Of a stretch of DNA of 21,935 nucleotides, positions 16,240-21,935 are shown piece by piece. The notes beneath the pieces were generated by a model, which searched no databases, was not told where the DNA came from, and saw only the letters and a list, made by a program, of their open reading frames with translations. Every line of letters starts with the position of its first letter. Position 1 is the stretch's first letter. Origin of the DNA: GCA-2786165 sp964625775 (GTDB lineage Bacteria > Pseudomonadota > Gammaproteobacteria > Legionellales > Legionellaceae); contig CAZVEH010000036.1 of the NCBI GenBank assembly GCA_964625775.1, positions 1 through 21,935 of the forward strand, given 5' to 3'. The translations under genes were made by a program, and so were the position numbers.

Positions 16240-16839
16240 ATGATTGACTTAAATGAACGTGTCAGAGCTTTATTTACCCAGGATATTGAAGCCAAAATTG
16301 CGCTGGTAGATATGGTTTCTGAGGTGATTGCCACAGCAGGACAACGTCTGGTAGATTGTTTGCTGGCTGATGGAAAAATGTTTATCGCGGGTAACGGTGG
16401 GTCGACCGCAAATTGCCTGCATTTTTCAGCAGCGATGCTGAATCGTTTCGAAGTAGAGCGTCCTACTTTACCCGTGATTCATTTGATGGGAGACGTGTCT
16501 GCGTTGACTGCGGTAGCGCATGATGGTCATTTTGATCAGGTGTTCGCACGTCATATCCAAGCGTTAGGTCAGCCCAATGATGTCGTGATTGTGTTAACCA
16601 CCACTGGGCATTCTAAAAGTATGTCTCAACTGGTATCTGCGGCGCATGATAAACAACTTGATGTGATTGCATTAACAGGTAGAGACGGTGGTAGTTTGGC
16701 GGGTCAACTTAGACCAACCGACATTGAACTACGCATCCCTGGAGAGCATGCTGCGCGCATACGAGAGACTCACTTATTTATATTACATTGTTTCTGTGAC
16801 TTGATTGATCGATCTTTGTTTGGGGCTGAGCATAGTTGA
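16240..16839 (+). CDS. diaA: DnaA-initiator-associating protein DiaA (SIS domain)
   Basis: DiaA binds DnaA and promotes orderly initiation at oriC; it is related to the sedoheptulose-7-phosphate isomerase GmhA. The 199-residue product follows E. coli DiaA closely from end to end: RVRALFTQDIE, FIAGNGGSTANCLHF, NRFEVERPTLP, ALTGRDGGSLAGQL and the final CDLIDRSLF. From memory of GmhA, its catalytic Glu65 lies in a segment that here reads HFSAAMLNRF, with Ala, arguing against isomerase activity. The second catalytic His, however, seems kept (His183, in FILHCF) where E. coli DiaA has Asn. Between yraN and a DolP-like gene, the context also says DiaA. Confidence 0.9.
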   Translation: MIDLNERVRALFTQDIEAKIALVDMVSEVIATAGQRLVDCLLADGKMFIAGNGGSTANCLHFSAAMLNRFEVERPTLPVIHLMGDVSALTAVAHDGHFDQVFARHIQALGQPNDVVIVLTTTGHSKSMSQLVSAAHDKQLDVIALTGRDGGSLAGQLRPTDIELRIPGEHAARIRETHLFILHCFCDLIDRSLFGAEHS

Positions 16840-16849
16840 GGGTAAAAAA

Positions 16850-17416
16850 ATGAAAATAAAAATGAAATGGATAGTTTTGGCTTTACTCAGTAGTTTGATG
16901 ACCGGATGTGTGGTGGCCATGGTGGCGAGTGCAAGTAGCCTAATGGTATACGATCGTCGTAGTGTGCGTATGATAGAAAAAGACGTTAGAATTTTCCATG
17001 TGGTACACACGGCCATTGTAACTGATCCTAATTTTAAAGGGTCTCGTGTAAAAGTCAGTGTGTATCAGCAAGCGGTTTTGTTATTGGGGCAGGTCAACGC
17101 AACGTCATTAAAATCTTTGGCTGAAGAAGTTGCACAAACCACACCGAATGTGCGACGTGTGTATAACAAGCTGACCATTGAATCGCCCATTGATATTGAG
17201 CAACAAAGCACGGATGCGTGGATAACCAGCCAAGTACGCAGTCGTATGTTGACTAAAAAAGATTTGGAATCTGGCTCTATTCAAATCAATACTGAAAATG
17301 GCGTGGTTTATTTGACAGGGGTTGTGACGCCTGATCAAGCTGATTTGGCAGTGAGCGCTGCAAGAAAAGTCAATGGCGTGCGTCAAGTCGTGAAAATGTT
17401 TCAGTATATACGTTGA
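16850..17416 (+). CDS. dolP: BON-domain outer-membrane lipoprotein, DolP (YraP) type
   Basis: DolP-type proteins are outer-membrane lipoproteins with two BON domains that support envelope integrity in E. coli. The 188-residue product has a clear lipoprotein signal (LMTGC, Cys20). The first BON domain is at about 50-110 (VKVSVYQQAVLLLGQV) and the second at about 118-188 (DAWITSQVRSRML, VYLTGVVTPDQADLAVSAAR, VVKMFQYI). ATG 16850 was chosen because GAGGG is seven bases upstream. An upstream TTG at 16805 lies inside diaA and would spoil the signal peptide. It follows diaA by ten bases and is followed by a second gene of the same kind. Confidence 0.92.
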   Translation: MKIKMKWIVLALLSSLMTGCVVAMVASASSLMVYDRRSVRMIEKDVRIFHVVHTAIVTDPNFKGSRVKVSVYQQAVLLLGQVNATSLKSLAEEVAQTTPNVRRVYNKLTIESPIDIEQQSTDAWITSQVRSRMLTKKDLESGSIQINTENGVVYLTGVVTPDQADLAVSAARKVNGVRQVVKMFQYIR

Positions 17417-17428
17417 TTGAGGCCTATG

Positions 17429-18007
17429 ATGGAAGTAAAAAAATGGTATCGTGTGCTAACGATTGTTCTATGCCTAGGTATGACTGCATGTGTTTCAGAT
17501 ATTTGGACCGGCGCGAATATCATCTATGATCGCCATACCTTATATCGAAAAATAACTGATTTTCAATTGGGATCGAGTGCTAACCGCGCTTTGTACATAG
17601 ACCAGCGCTTTAAATGTGCATCTTGTTCTATTGAAGTTGCAGTGTTTCACCGCGATATCCTGATGACAGGCCATGTACCTACACAGGAATTACGACGCGA
17701 AGCCACAGCGCGCATCAAAGCCATTCCTGGTAAAAGACGTTTTTACGATGAATTGGCGGTGTTCAATGGCGTAAGCGATCCCATTTTAGACAGTTGGATT
17801 ACCGCAAAAATTCGTTCAGAAATGGTAACAGATGCCACGATTGATCCCAATCAATTTAAAATTGTAACGTCCGATCGTGTTGTGTATCTGATGGGAGATG
17901 TCATACCAGAGCAGGCTGAAAAAGTAATCAGTTTCGCTCGTCAATGGAACGAGGTCAAACGTGTGGTGACGTTATTTCAATATTATCATTTGAGCAATAA
18001 AGCCTAA
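17429..18007 (+). CDS. Second BON-domain lipoprotein, tandem DolP-like paralogue
   Basis: The 192-residue product has a lipoprotein signal (LGMTAC, Cys20) and two BON domains. The second domain (DSWITAKIRSEMV, VYLMGDVIPEQAEKVISFAR, VVTLFQYY) aligns well with the protein just upstream, so this is a tandem duplicate that has diverged. A difference is KCASC in the first BON domain, where the upstream protein has KGSRV. Two cysteines so placed in the periplasm could form a disulfide or bind a ligand (inference). ATG 17429 has GAGG at a six-base spacing; ATG 17426 is only three bases from it. It is twelve bases after the first dolP gene, in one operon. Confidence 0.88.
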   Translation: MEVKKWYRVLTIVLCLGMTACVSDIWTGANIIYDRHTLYRKITDFQLGSSANRALYIDQRFKCASCSIEVAVFHRDILMTGHVPTQELRREATARIKAIPGKRRFYDELAVFNGVSDPILDSWITAKIRSEMVTDATIDPNQFKIVTSDRVVYLMGDVIPEQAEKVISFARQWNEVKRVVTLFQYYHLSNKA

Positions 18008-18048
18008 TATATAGGTAAGATGATGGGTATCTGCCTCACCCCACCAGA

Positions 18049-18149
18049 ACCGTTCGGCCTGAGGAGGATGCGTAGCATCTGTCTCGAAGGCTTACTTTCA
18101 AATGCATCATCCTTCGAGACACCGCAAAAGCTGCTCCTCAGTGCGCACG
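18049..18149. repeat. Dispersed inverted-repeat element
   Basis: Two arms face each other over about 100 bases. CTGAGGAG (18059-18066) and TGTCTCGAAGG (18080-18090) pair with CCTTCGAGACA (18111-18121) and CTCCTCAG (18134-18141). A poorly matched stretch separates the two paired blocks, and outer homology extends weakly toward CCGT and ACGG. This is the form of a non-coding dispersed repeat. It fills most of the gap between the BON gene and the exported-protein gene, and nothing coding is seen in 18008-18277. Confidence 0.65.
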
Positions 18150-18234
18150 GGTGAGTAATTCCAGCATGTTGAGTGTCATATTACTCAATAATTAAGGCAT
18201 CAGTACAGTATTTATGTGCTAACCTTGTCTTTTG

Positions 18235-18243
18235 TGTTAAAAT
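18235..18243 (+). promoter_or_regulatory. Candidate extended -10 promoter for the gene at 18278
   Basis: TGT followed by TAAAAT (18238-18243) is an extended -10 motif 35 bases before the ATG at 18278. No strong -35 is seen, which extended -10 promoters can tolerate. The call rests on motif and position only. Confidence 0.4.
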
Positions 18244-18277
18244 ATAAGACTAAATTTGCTGGCTGGAGTTGATTAAA

Positions 18278-19207
18278 ATGTTACAAAAAACACTGATTTA
18301 TGCTTTTTTTTTGTATTCCATCACAGCTTATGCGTCGAATGAAATTGATTTCCCAGATTCTTTTTTTATAAAATCATTGCCTTGTCAACGAGGTGTATGT
18401 GCCCAATTTACAGTGGATGGTCAAGAAGTTGGGGCTTTATTACCTGCCCTTTATAAACTCGATACTTACTACTTTTTTGATGGACAAAAGCAAAAAAAAG
18501 TCACTCTCAAATACACTGGGCATCAATTCATTCCTGTTTCAAAAGAATATGTGCTCAACTTCGATTTATACGACAGTCGTCAAATTTTAGTGGCCAAGCT
18601 AAAACTATGGCATGAATATGTGTTTTATTCTTTTAAAATTTACGCGAAAGATGGTAAAACAAAACTCTTAGAAGTAGATTCCGGGCTACTTGGCACAGAA
18701 CAAACAATTTTTACAGGAGGTAGTAACCCCTACGTGCTTGCTAAACTGACCCGACCTTTATGGACATTAAGCCAAAATTCTGATGTTAAAATCGTGAAAA
18801 AGCTTGCGCTTTCTTCTATTCTAGACCTTAATGTGTTTGCAGCGGCATTAGCCGTATATTCTGGTGGCTCTTTTTATGAGCGAGTGTATTCATTAGATCA
18901 TATGATACCGCTTGAGGTCATACGAGAGCTCCGCGCTCAGCTAGATGATGTTGCAAAAAAACAGGGTTTTACGGACACAGACTTTACTTTGACTCGAGAA
19001 GAGCTTCACAACGCTGGCGAGTATATGACGCAGCATTTCCAACAGATTTACGGCGAGCCTTATTTTAGTGAAGAAGATACTTTTCCAAGTAAAGAGGCAA
19101 AACTACGCCAACTGATAGCTCAAGGACAAGATATTATCTTGTCGCATATCTTAACACCGAAGGAAGAGCAGGCATTATTACACTTTATGCGGTTGCAGCT
19201 CACTTGA
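18278..19207 (+). CDS. Exported protein of unknown function, paralogue of the gene at 298
   Basis: The 309-residue product has a signal peptide (cleavage likely after Ala19, AYA-SN) and no recognised family. It shares with the 298-1227 product a PDSFFIK-type start, a cysteine pair around a Gly (Cys36, Cys41), FDLYDS (95-100), IYAKDGK from 121, GT at 139-140 and VLAKLTRPLWTLS (153-165). It also shares a helical tail with KKQGF, IYGEP and HILTPKEEQALLHF. Both proteins are 309 residues and the motifs fall within two or three positions, so the paralogy is secure by eye. ATG 18278 has GGAG nine bases upstream; the TTG at 18269 abuts that ribosome site. The gene is preceded by a repeat element and is probably a separate transcript. 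A tubby-like or LURP-one-like barrel is a guess. Confidence 0.82.
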   Translation: MLQKTLIYAFFLYSITAYASNEIDFPDSFFIKSLPCQRGVCAQFTVDGQEVGALLPALYKLDTYYFFDGQKQKKVTLKYTGHQFIPVSKEYVLNFDLYDSRQILVAKLKLWHEYVFYSFKIYAKDGKTKLLEVDSGLLGTEQTIFTGGSNPYVLAKLTRPLWTLSQNSDVKIVKKLALSSILDLNVFAAALAVYSGGSFYERVYSLDHMIPLEVIRELRAQLDDVAKKQGFTDTDFTLTREELHNAGEYMTQHFQQIYGEPYFSEEDTFPSKEAKLRQLIAQGQDIILSHILTPKEEQALLHFMRLQLT

Positions 19208-19313
19208 TCAGGACTTACTAAAGTGTCTGTTGATGTGACAGCAGCTGTGTGCTGTATCCCTGCCTAGAATTTGTTAGCAGTCTAGGGTACTCTCTACACG
19301 ATATGACTTAACT

Positions 19314-20147
19314 TTGGTTTTTATTTTGGATATTGTCGCTTATATCATCCTGGGTGCTTGTTCGGGGTTGTTGTCGGGTTTATTAGGCATTGGTGGTGGG
19401 ATTATTGTTGTACCTGCCTTGGTTGTTATTTTACAGCATAATCCCCTATTTAAAGATGCTCACCTGATGCATATCAGTGTTGGAACATCCCTGGCGACCA
19501 TGGTGATGACCTCTTTGTCCTCGGCACTTGCTTATCAGCGTCATCATGCCTTAGTGTGGCCGATTTTTTGGCGAATGTTGCCTGGCTTATGTGGGGGATT
19601 GGTGGCAGGAAAATTACTGACGACCCATTTGAGCAATGACATTTTGGCTCATATATTAGCCGTGTTTCTTGTTCTAATTGCTGCGTATTTGTTTTGGAAT
19701 GCACAACATTCGCCAAGAACTACTGCACCAAACGTATTGTCCTATTCTAATGCCCCATTTACCGTGAAGCATCCATGGCTCTTGGTGGCAGCCAGTGCCA
19801 TGATTGGTGTGCTGTCTACCTTAGTGGGCGTCGGCGGGGGTGTTTTGATGGTACCGTTATTTTTAATGATGAATTTATCTATCCGAGAGGCGTCAGGTAC
19901 ATCTGTTTTATGTGGGATTGTTACAGCCCTTACAGGAGCACTATTACTGTCGATGACGCCATTACAATCGCCTCTTCCTGGCATGATCGGTTATATTTAT
20001 TGGCCTGCCGCACTGGGCATTGCATCTTCTTCGTTTATCTTTGCGCCCCTGGGAACACGTTTGGCTTATGCCTTAAACCCAATAATGCTGAAACGCTTGT
20101 TTTCGATACTTCTTATTTTAAGTGCTTGGAATTTATTGCGGAACTAG
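19314..20147 (+). CDS. TauE/SafE family membrane permease
   Basis: This is a sulfite/organosulfur exporter family permease (TauE/SafE). The 277-residue product has about eight membrane segments in two related halves. Each half carries the family signature: GLLGIGGGIIVVPAL near residue 22 and TLVGVGGGVLMVPLF near 172. The substrate cannot be read from sequence, and family members move varied anions. The start is uncertain: TTG at 19314 gives a normal N-terminus but lacks a ribosome site, and TTG at 19326 is an alternative. The gene comes after a 106-base gap containing two small inverted repeats (19238-19255 and 19263-19286). Confidence 0.88.
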   Translation: MVFILDIVAYIILGACSGLLSGLLGIGGGIIVVPALVVILQHNPLFKDAHLMHISVGTSLATMVMTSLSSALAYQRHHALVWPIFWRMLPGLCGGLVAGKLLTTHLSNDILAHILAVFLVLIAAYLFWNAQHSPRTTAPNVLSYSNAPFTVKHPWLLVAASAMIGVLSTLVGVGGGVLMVPLFLMMNLSIREASGTSVLCGIVTALTGALLLSMTPLQSPLPGMIGYIYWPAALGIASSSFIFAPLGTRLAYALNPIMLKRLFSILLILSAWNLLRN

Positions 20148-20171
20148 GTATCCCTATTCTTTTTGTGCATA

Positions 20172-20188
20172 ATATTGTACAATATGAT
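20172..20188 (+). promoter_or_regulatory. -10 box overlapped by a perfect palindrome (operator candidate)
   Basis: ATATTGTACAATAT (20172-20185) is a perfect 14-base palindrome, and its right end overlaps a -10-like TATGAT (20183-20188). A repressor bound there would block RNA polymerase. The -35 region is T-rich but weak. The site precedes the phytochelatin-synthase-like gene, so thiol, metal or redox control is possible but not shown. Confidence 0.45.
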
Positions 20189-20241
20189 TTTTTTTGAGCT
20201 TTGATGCACCTGCTTACAACGTGGAGTTCAAGGGGGATTTA

Positions 20242-20994
20242 TTGTATATAGAAGCTATTGAGCATTCCTCTTGCGAAACCGCAGGTCCATCTCTCAAGAT
20301 TCTAGCGATCCATAGAGTTTTAGTAGCAGGGTTGCTTGCACTCTTTATGGTCACAGCGCAGGCCAAAGAGCTCCTGCCAGGGGCTCTGGTACCTTTTTCG
20401 AGCTCCTCAGGCCTAGCGTTATTAAAAAGAGATGCCACGGTTACCACTTTGAAATTGCTTGAGCATTTTACCACACAGCAGAACGGTACCTACTGCGGTA
20501 TTGCCAGCGCAGTCATTGTGTTAAATGCAAAGCACAAAACGCCGCCCGCAGATCCACGGTACGCGCCCTATACGTATTTTACCCAAGAATCCTTTTTTAC
20601 CGATGAAGTCCAAGCCATTATTACACCTGAAGAAGTCGCGCAAAGAGGGATTGATTTAAATCAATTGACCCAAGCTATGCAAACCTATGGTTTAAAGGCC
20701 CAGTCTTATTTTTCTGATGATTTGACGGAAGCAACATTCAAGGAAATCTTGACGACGGCACTCTCAAAACAACACTTTGTGATCGTAAATTTTCTAAGAA
20801 CTGAATTACGTCAAAAGGGCAGGGGACATCATTCCCCTATTGCCGCCTACGATGAGCAAACGGATAGATTTTTAATCTTGGATGTGGCTCGTTTTAAATA
20901 TGGCTCATATTGGGTGAAAAGTCATGACTTGTGGCGGGCTGTAAATACAGTAGATCAATCAGCCTATCGGGGTTTTATCGTTATTACGTCGTGA
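20242..20994 (+). CDS. Exported phytochelatin-synthase-like cysteine peptidase
   Basis: Bacterial members of this papain-like family cleave glutathione to gamma-Glu-Cys and make little phytochelatin. The 250-residue product contains only the catalytic domain, as in cyanobacterial and Legionella homologues. The triad is clear: Cys85 in NGTYCGIASA, His196 in GRGHHSPIAAY and Asp214 in LILDVARFKY, with Gln80 as likely oxyanion-hole residue. A hydrophobic segment with an AQA-type cleavage site (about residues 25-41) predicts export to the periplasm. The start is not certain. TTG 20242 has AGGGGG five bases upstream and is favoured; a TTG at 20194 would fall at the transcription start predicted from the -10 at 20183. 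The stop codon lies within the stem of a strong hairpin, and sodB converges from the other side. Confidence 0.88.
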   Translation: MYIEAIEHSSCETAGPSLKILAIHRVLVAGLLALFMVTAQAKELLPGALVPFSSSSGLALLKRDATVTTLKLLEHFTTQQNGTYCGIASAVIVLNAKHKTPPADPRYAPYTYFTQESFFTDEVQAIITPEEVAQRGIDLNQLTQAMQTYGLKAQSYFSDDLTEATFKEILTTALSKQHFVIVNFLRTELRQKGRGHHSPIAAYDEQTDRFLILDVARFKYGSYWVKSHDLWRAVNTVDQSAYRGFIVITS

Positions 20995-21043
20995 AGGGCA
21001 TCATTGGCAACAATGTACTATTGTTGTCAATGATGCCCTTCAC
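20991..21043. terminator. Very stable hairpin, terminator between convergent genes
   Basis: A 24-base arm at 20991-21014 pairs with 21020-21043 around a five-base loop (GTACT), with a single G-T mismatch. It lies between the convergent phytochelatin-synthase-like gene and sodB, and its left arm contains the TGA stop of the former. Five Ts (21050-21054) follow six bases after the stem on the plus strand; the minus-strand side lacks a T-run. It probably ends plus-strand transcription and may shield both mRNA 3' ends. Confidence 0.75.
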
Positions 21044-21060
21044 TAACGATTTTTCAGATT

Positions 21061-21651
21061 TTATGCTTTGAAATCGGCTGCGTGATCAGCGACAAATTCC
21101 CAATTCACCAATGACCAGAAGGCTTTGAGATAATCGGGCCGCGCATTGCGATAATCAATATAATATGCATGCTCCCAAACATCACACGTGAGCAACGCTG
21201 TCATACCGGTGGTCAAAGGACAACCTGCATTCGAGGTGCTGATGATTTTCAATGCCTTTGCCTCATCTTGTACTAACCAAGCCCATCCTGAACCAAAGGT
21301 CGTGATTGCAGTTTGGGTGAATTGTTCTTTGAACGCATCAAATGAGCCAAAAGTTTCGCGAATAGCATCAGCAAGAGCACCCGTGGGTTCTCCGCCACCT
21401 TGAGGTGAAAGACAATGCCAATAAAACGTATGATTCCAAACTTGCGCAGCATTATTAAACATCCCGCCCTGAGATTCAGCAATGATTTGTTCCAAAGACT
21501 TATCGGCAAAAGGGGTGCCTTCAATTAATTTATTCAAATTAGTGACATAAGTCTGGTGATGTTTGCCATAATGATACTCTAAAGTTTCTTTAGAGATATG
21601 AGGGGCCAATGCATCTAATGCATACGGCAATTCAGGTAATTTAAATACCAT
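21061..21651 (-). CDS. sodB: Superoxide dismutase, iron type
   Basis: SodB converts superoxide to oxygen and hydrogen peroxide in the cytoplasm. The 196-residue product has all four metal ligands: His27 (EYHYGKHH), His74 (VWNHTFYW), Asp157 and His161 in the signature DVWEHAYYIDY. Gln70 in FNNAAQVWNH marks the iron type, since manganese enzymes usually carry the equivalent Gln in another segment. There is no signal peptide. The ATG at 21651 has AGGAG six bases upstream. The gene has its own promoter (21682-21710), and a palindromic element lies just upstream of that. Confidence 0.97.
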   Translation of the reverse strand: MVFKLPELPYALDALAPHISKETLEYHYGKHHQTYVTNLNKLIEGTPFADKSLEQIIAESQGGMFNNAAQVWNHTFYWHCLSPQGGGEPTGALADAIRETFGSFDAFKEQFTQTAITTFGSGWAWLVQDEAKALKIISTSNAGCPLTTGMTALLTCDVWEHAYYIDYRNARPDYLKAFWSLVNWEFVADHAADFKA

Positions 21652-21681
21652 GGGTGACTCCTAAAAATAGTTAAGGCAGAA

Positions 21682-21710
21682 TTAATAACATGAACCCAAT
21701 CTCCCTGCAA
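21682..21710 (-). promoter_or_regulatory. Candidate promoter of sodB
   Basis: Read on the minus strand: -35 TTGCAG (complement of 21705-21710), a 17-base spacer, and -10 TATTAA (complement of 21682-21687) preceded by the extended -10 dinucleotide TG. It lies about 30 bases upstream of the sodB ATG. The -10 itself is only a four-of-six match. Confidence 0.5.
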
Positions 21711-21727
21711 TTGATTTTATCATAGGA

Positions 21728-21841
21728 CTTACGCAAAACCTCGATCTCTTCGTTAAGTTTTGTTTTTAATTCGGTCATTTAGTCTGGCTAAACTCCCTCA
21801 TTAAAAACAAAACTTGCCTCGACCTCGAGGTTTTGCGTAAG
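21728..21841. mobile_element. Miniature palindromic element (MITE-like), 114 bp
   Basis: The whole segment is a nested palindrome. CTTACGCAAAACCTCGA (21728-21744) pairs perfectly with 21825-21841. After a 10/9-base internal loop, AAGTTTTGTTTTTAAT (21755-21770) pairs perfectly with 21800-21815. After a 7/7-base loop, TTTAG (21778-21782) pairs with CTAAA (21788-21792) around a five-base loop. It has no coding capacity. Long terminal inverted repeats and small size fit a non-autonomous transposon relic; ends of the GGACTTACGC kind occur on some insertion sequences (from memory). No clear target duplication is seen. Confidence 0.65.
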
Positions 21842-21904
21842 CTCTGGATCATTTGCAGGAGATCTGTCAGTTATTTTTTTCTCTGTACGGTACGATTTAT
21901 AAAA

Positions 21905-21935
21905 CCGTCGTTGCGAGGAGCGTAGCGACGAAGCA
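21905..21935. repeat. Start of a dispersed hairpin repeat, cut by the window end
   Basis: An imperfect inverted repeat with GTCGTTGCG (21907-21915) facing CGTAGCGAC (21921-21929) over a five-base loop. It resembles a type of short dispersed repeat common in bacterial intergenic DNA. Only its beginning is in the window, so its full length is unknown. Confidence 0.4.

Noticed and set aside
19208..19230. A second end of the 21728 palindromic element (GGACTTAC near 19210)
   Set aside because: Only eight bases match the GGACTTAC at 21725-21732, with no second arm nearby; chance is likely.
19238..19286. Two small inverted repeats (ACAGCA/TGCTGT and CCTAGA/TCTAGG) as a terminator before the permease
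   Set aside because: Stems are six bases and have no T-run; noted in the permease entry but not called as a feature.
1..21935. CRISPR array, tRNA or rRNA gene, intact insertion sequence or prophage
   Set aside because: No regularly spaced direct repeats, no cloverleaf or rRNA sequence, and no transposase or integrase reading frame was found.

Overview
This window reads as a stretch of gammaproteobacterial chromosome with moderate GC content. LpoA, DiaA and DolP-type BON lipoproteins are hallmarks of Gammaproteobacteria. An exported phytochelatin-synthase-like peptidase and large uncharacterised multi-pass membrane proteins would suit a Legionella/Coxiella-like (Legionellales) lineage. The class is a firm reading; the order is an inference. 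Genes are tightly packed, with 1 to 4 base stop/start overlaps inside operons and short dispersed hairpin repeats in the few larger gaps.

Layout, left to right. (1) 1-297: two kinds of short hairpin repeat and a possible terminator, no gene. (2) 298-1227, minus strand: an exported protein of unknown function. It sits beside rpmH, where many gammaproteobacteria have dnaA. (3) 1381-5153: the conserved block rpmH-rnpA-yidD-yidC-mnmE behind a near-consensus sigma-70 promoter. (4) 5180-6637: a multi-pass membrane protein of unknown function. (5) Divergent rsmI and lpoA, 6669-9418. (6) 9541-11493: a second multi-pass membrane protein that looks like a distant paralogue of the first. (7) mnmG-rsmG-parA-parB, 11650-15813. 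(8) yraN-diaA and two tandem BON lipoproteins, 15878-18007. (9) A repeat-bearing gap, then 18278-19207, a clear paralogue of the exported protein in (2). (10) A TauE/SafE permease, an exported phytochelatin-synthase-like enzyme with its own promoter and a palindromic operator candidate, a very strong hairpin, and convergent sodB. (11) A miniature palindromic element (MITE-like) and the start of another dispersed repeat at the right edge.

Working together: rnpA, mnmE, mnmG, rsmG and rsmI serve tRNA maturation and tRNA/rRNA modification. MnmE and MnmG are partners in one enzyme. YidC and YidD serve inner-membrane protein insertion. LpoA and the DolP-like proteins act at the outer membrane and peptidoglycan. 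ParA/ParB and DiaA handle chromosome partition and initiation timing. The phytochelatin-synthase-like enzyme, SodB and perhaps the permease suggest thiol and oxidative-stress functions.

The most notable feature is the order. The usual rsmI/lpoA-yraN-diaA-dolP cluster and the usual mnmE...mnmG-rsmG-parAB cluster are interleaved here, and two pairs of paralogous unknown genes sit at or next to the block boundaries. The best candidates for undescribed biology are those two families: the exported pair (298-1227 and 18278-19207) and the membrane pair (5180-6637 and 9541-11493).
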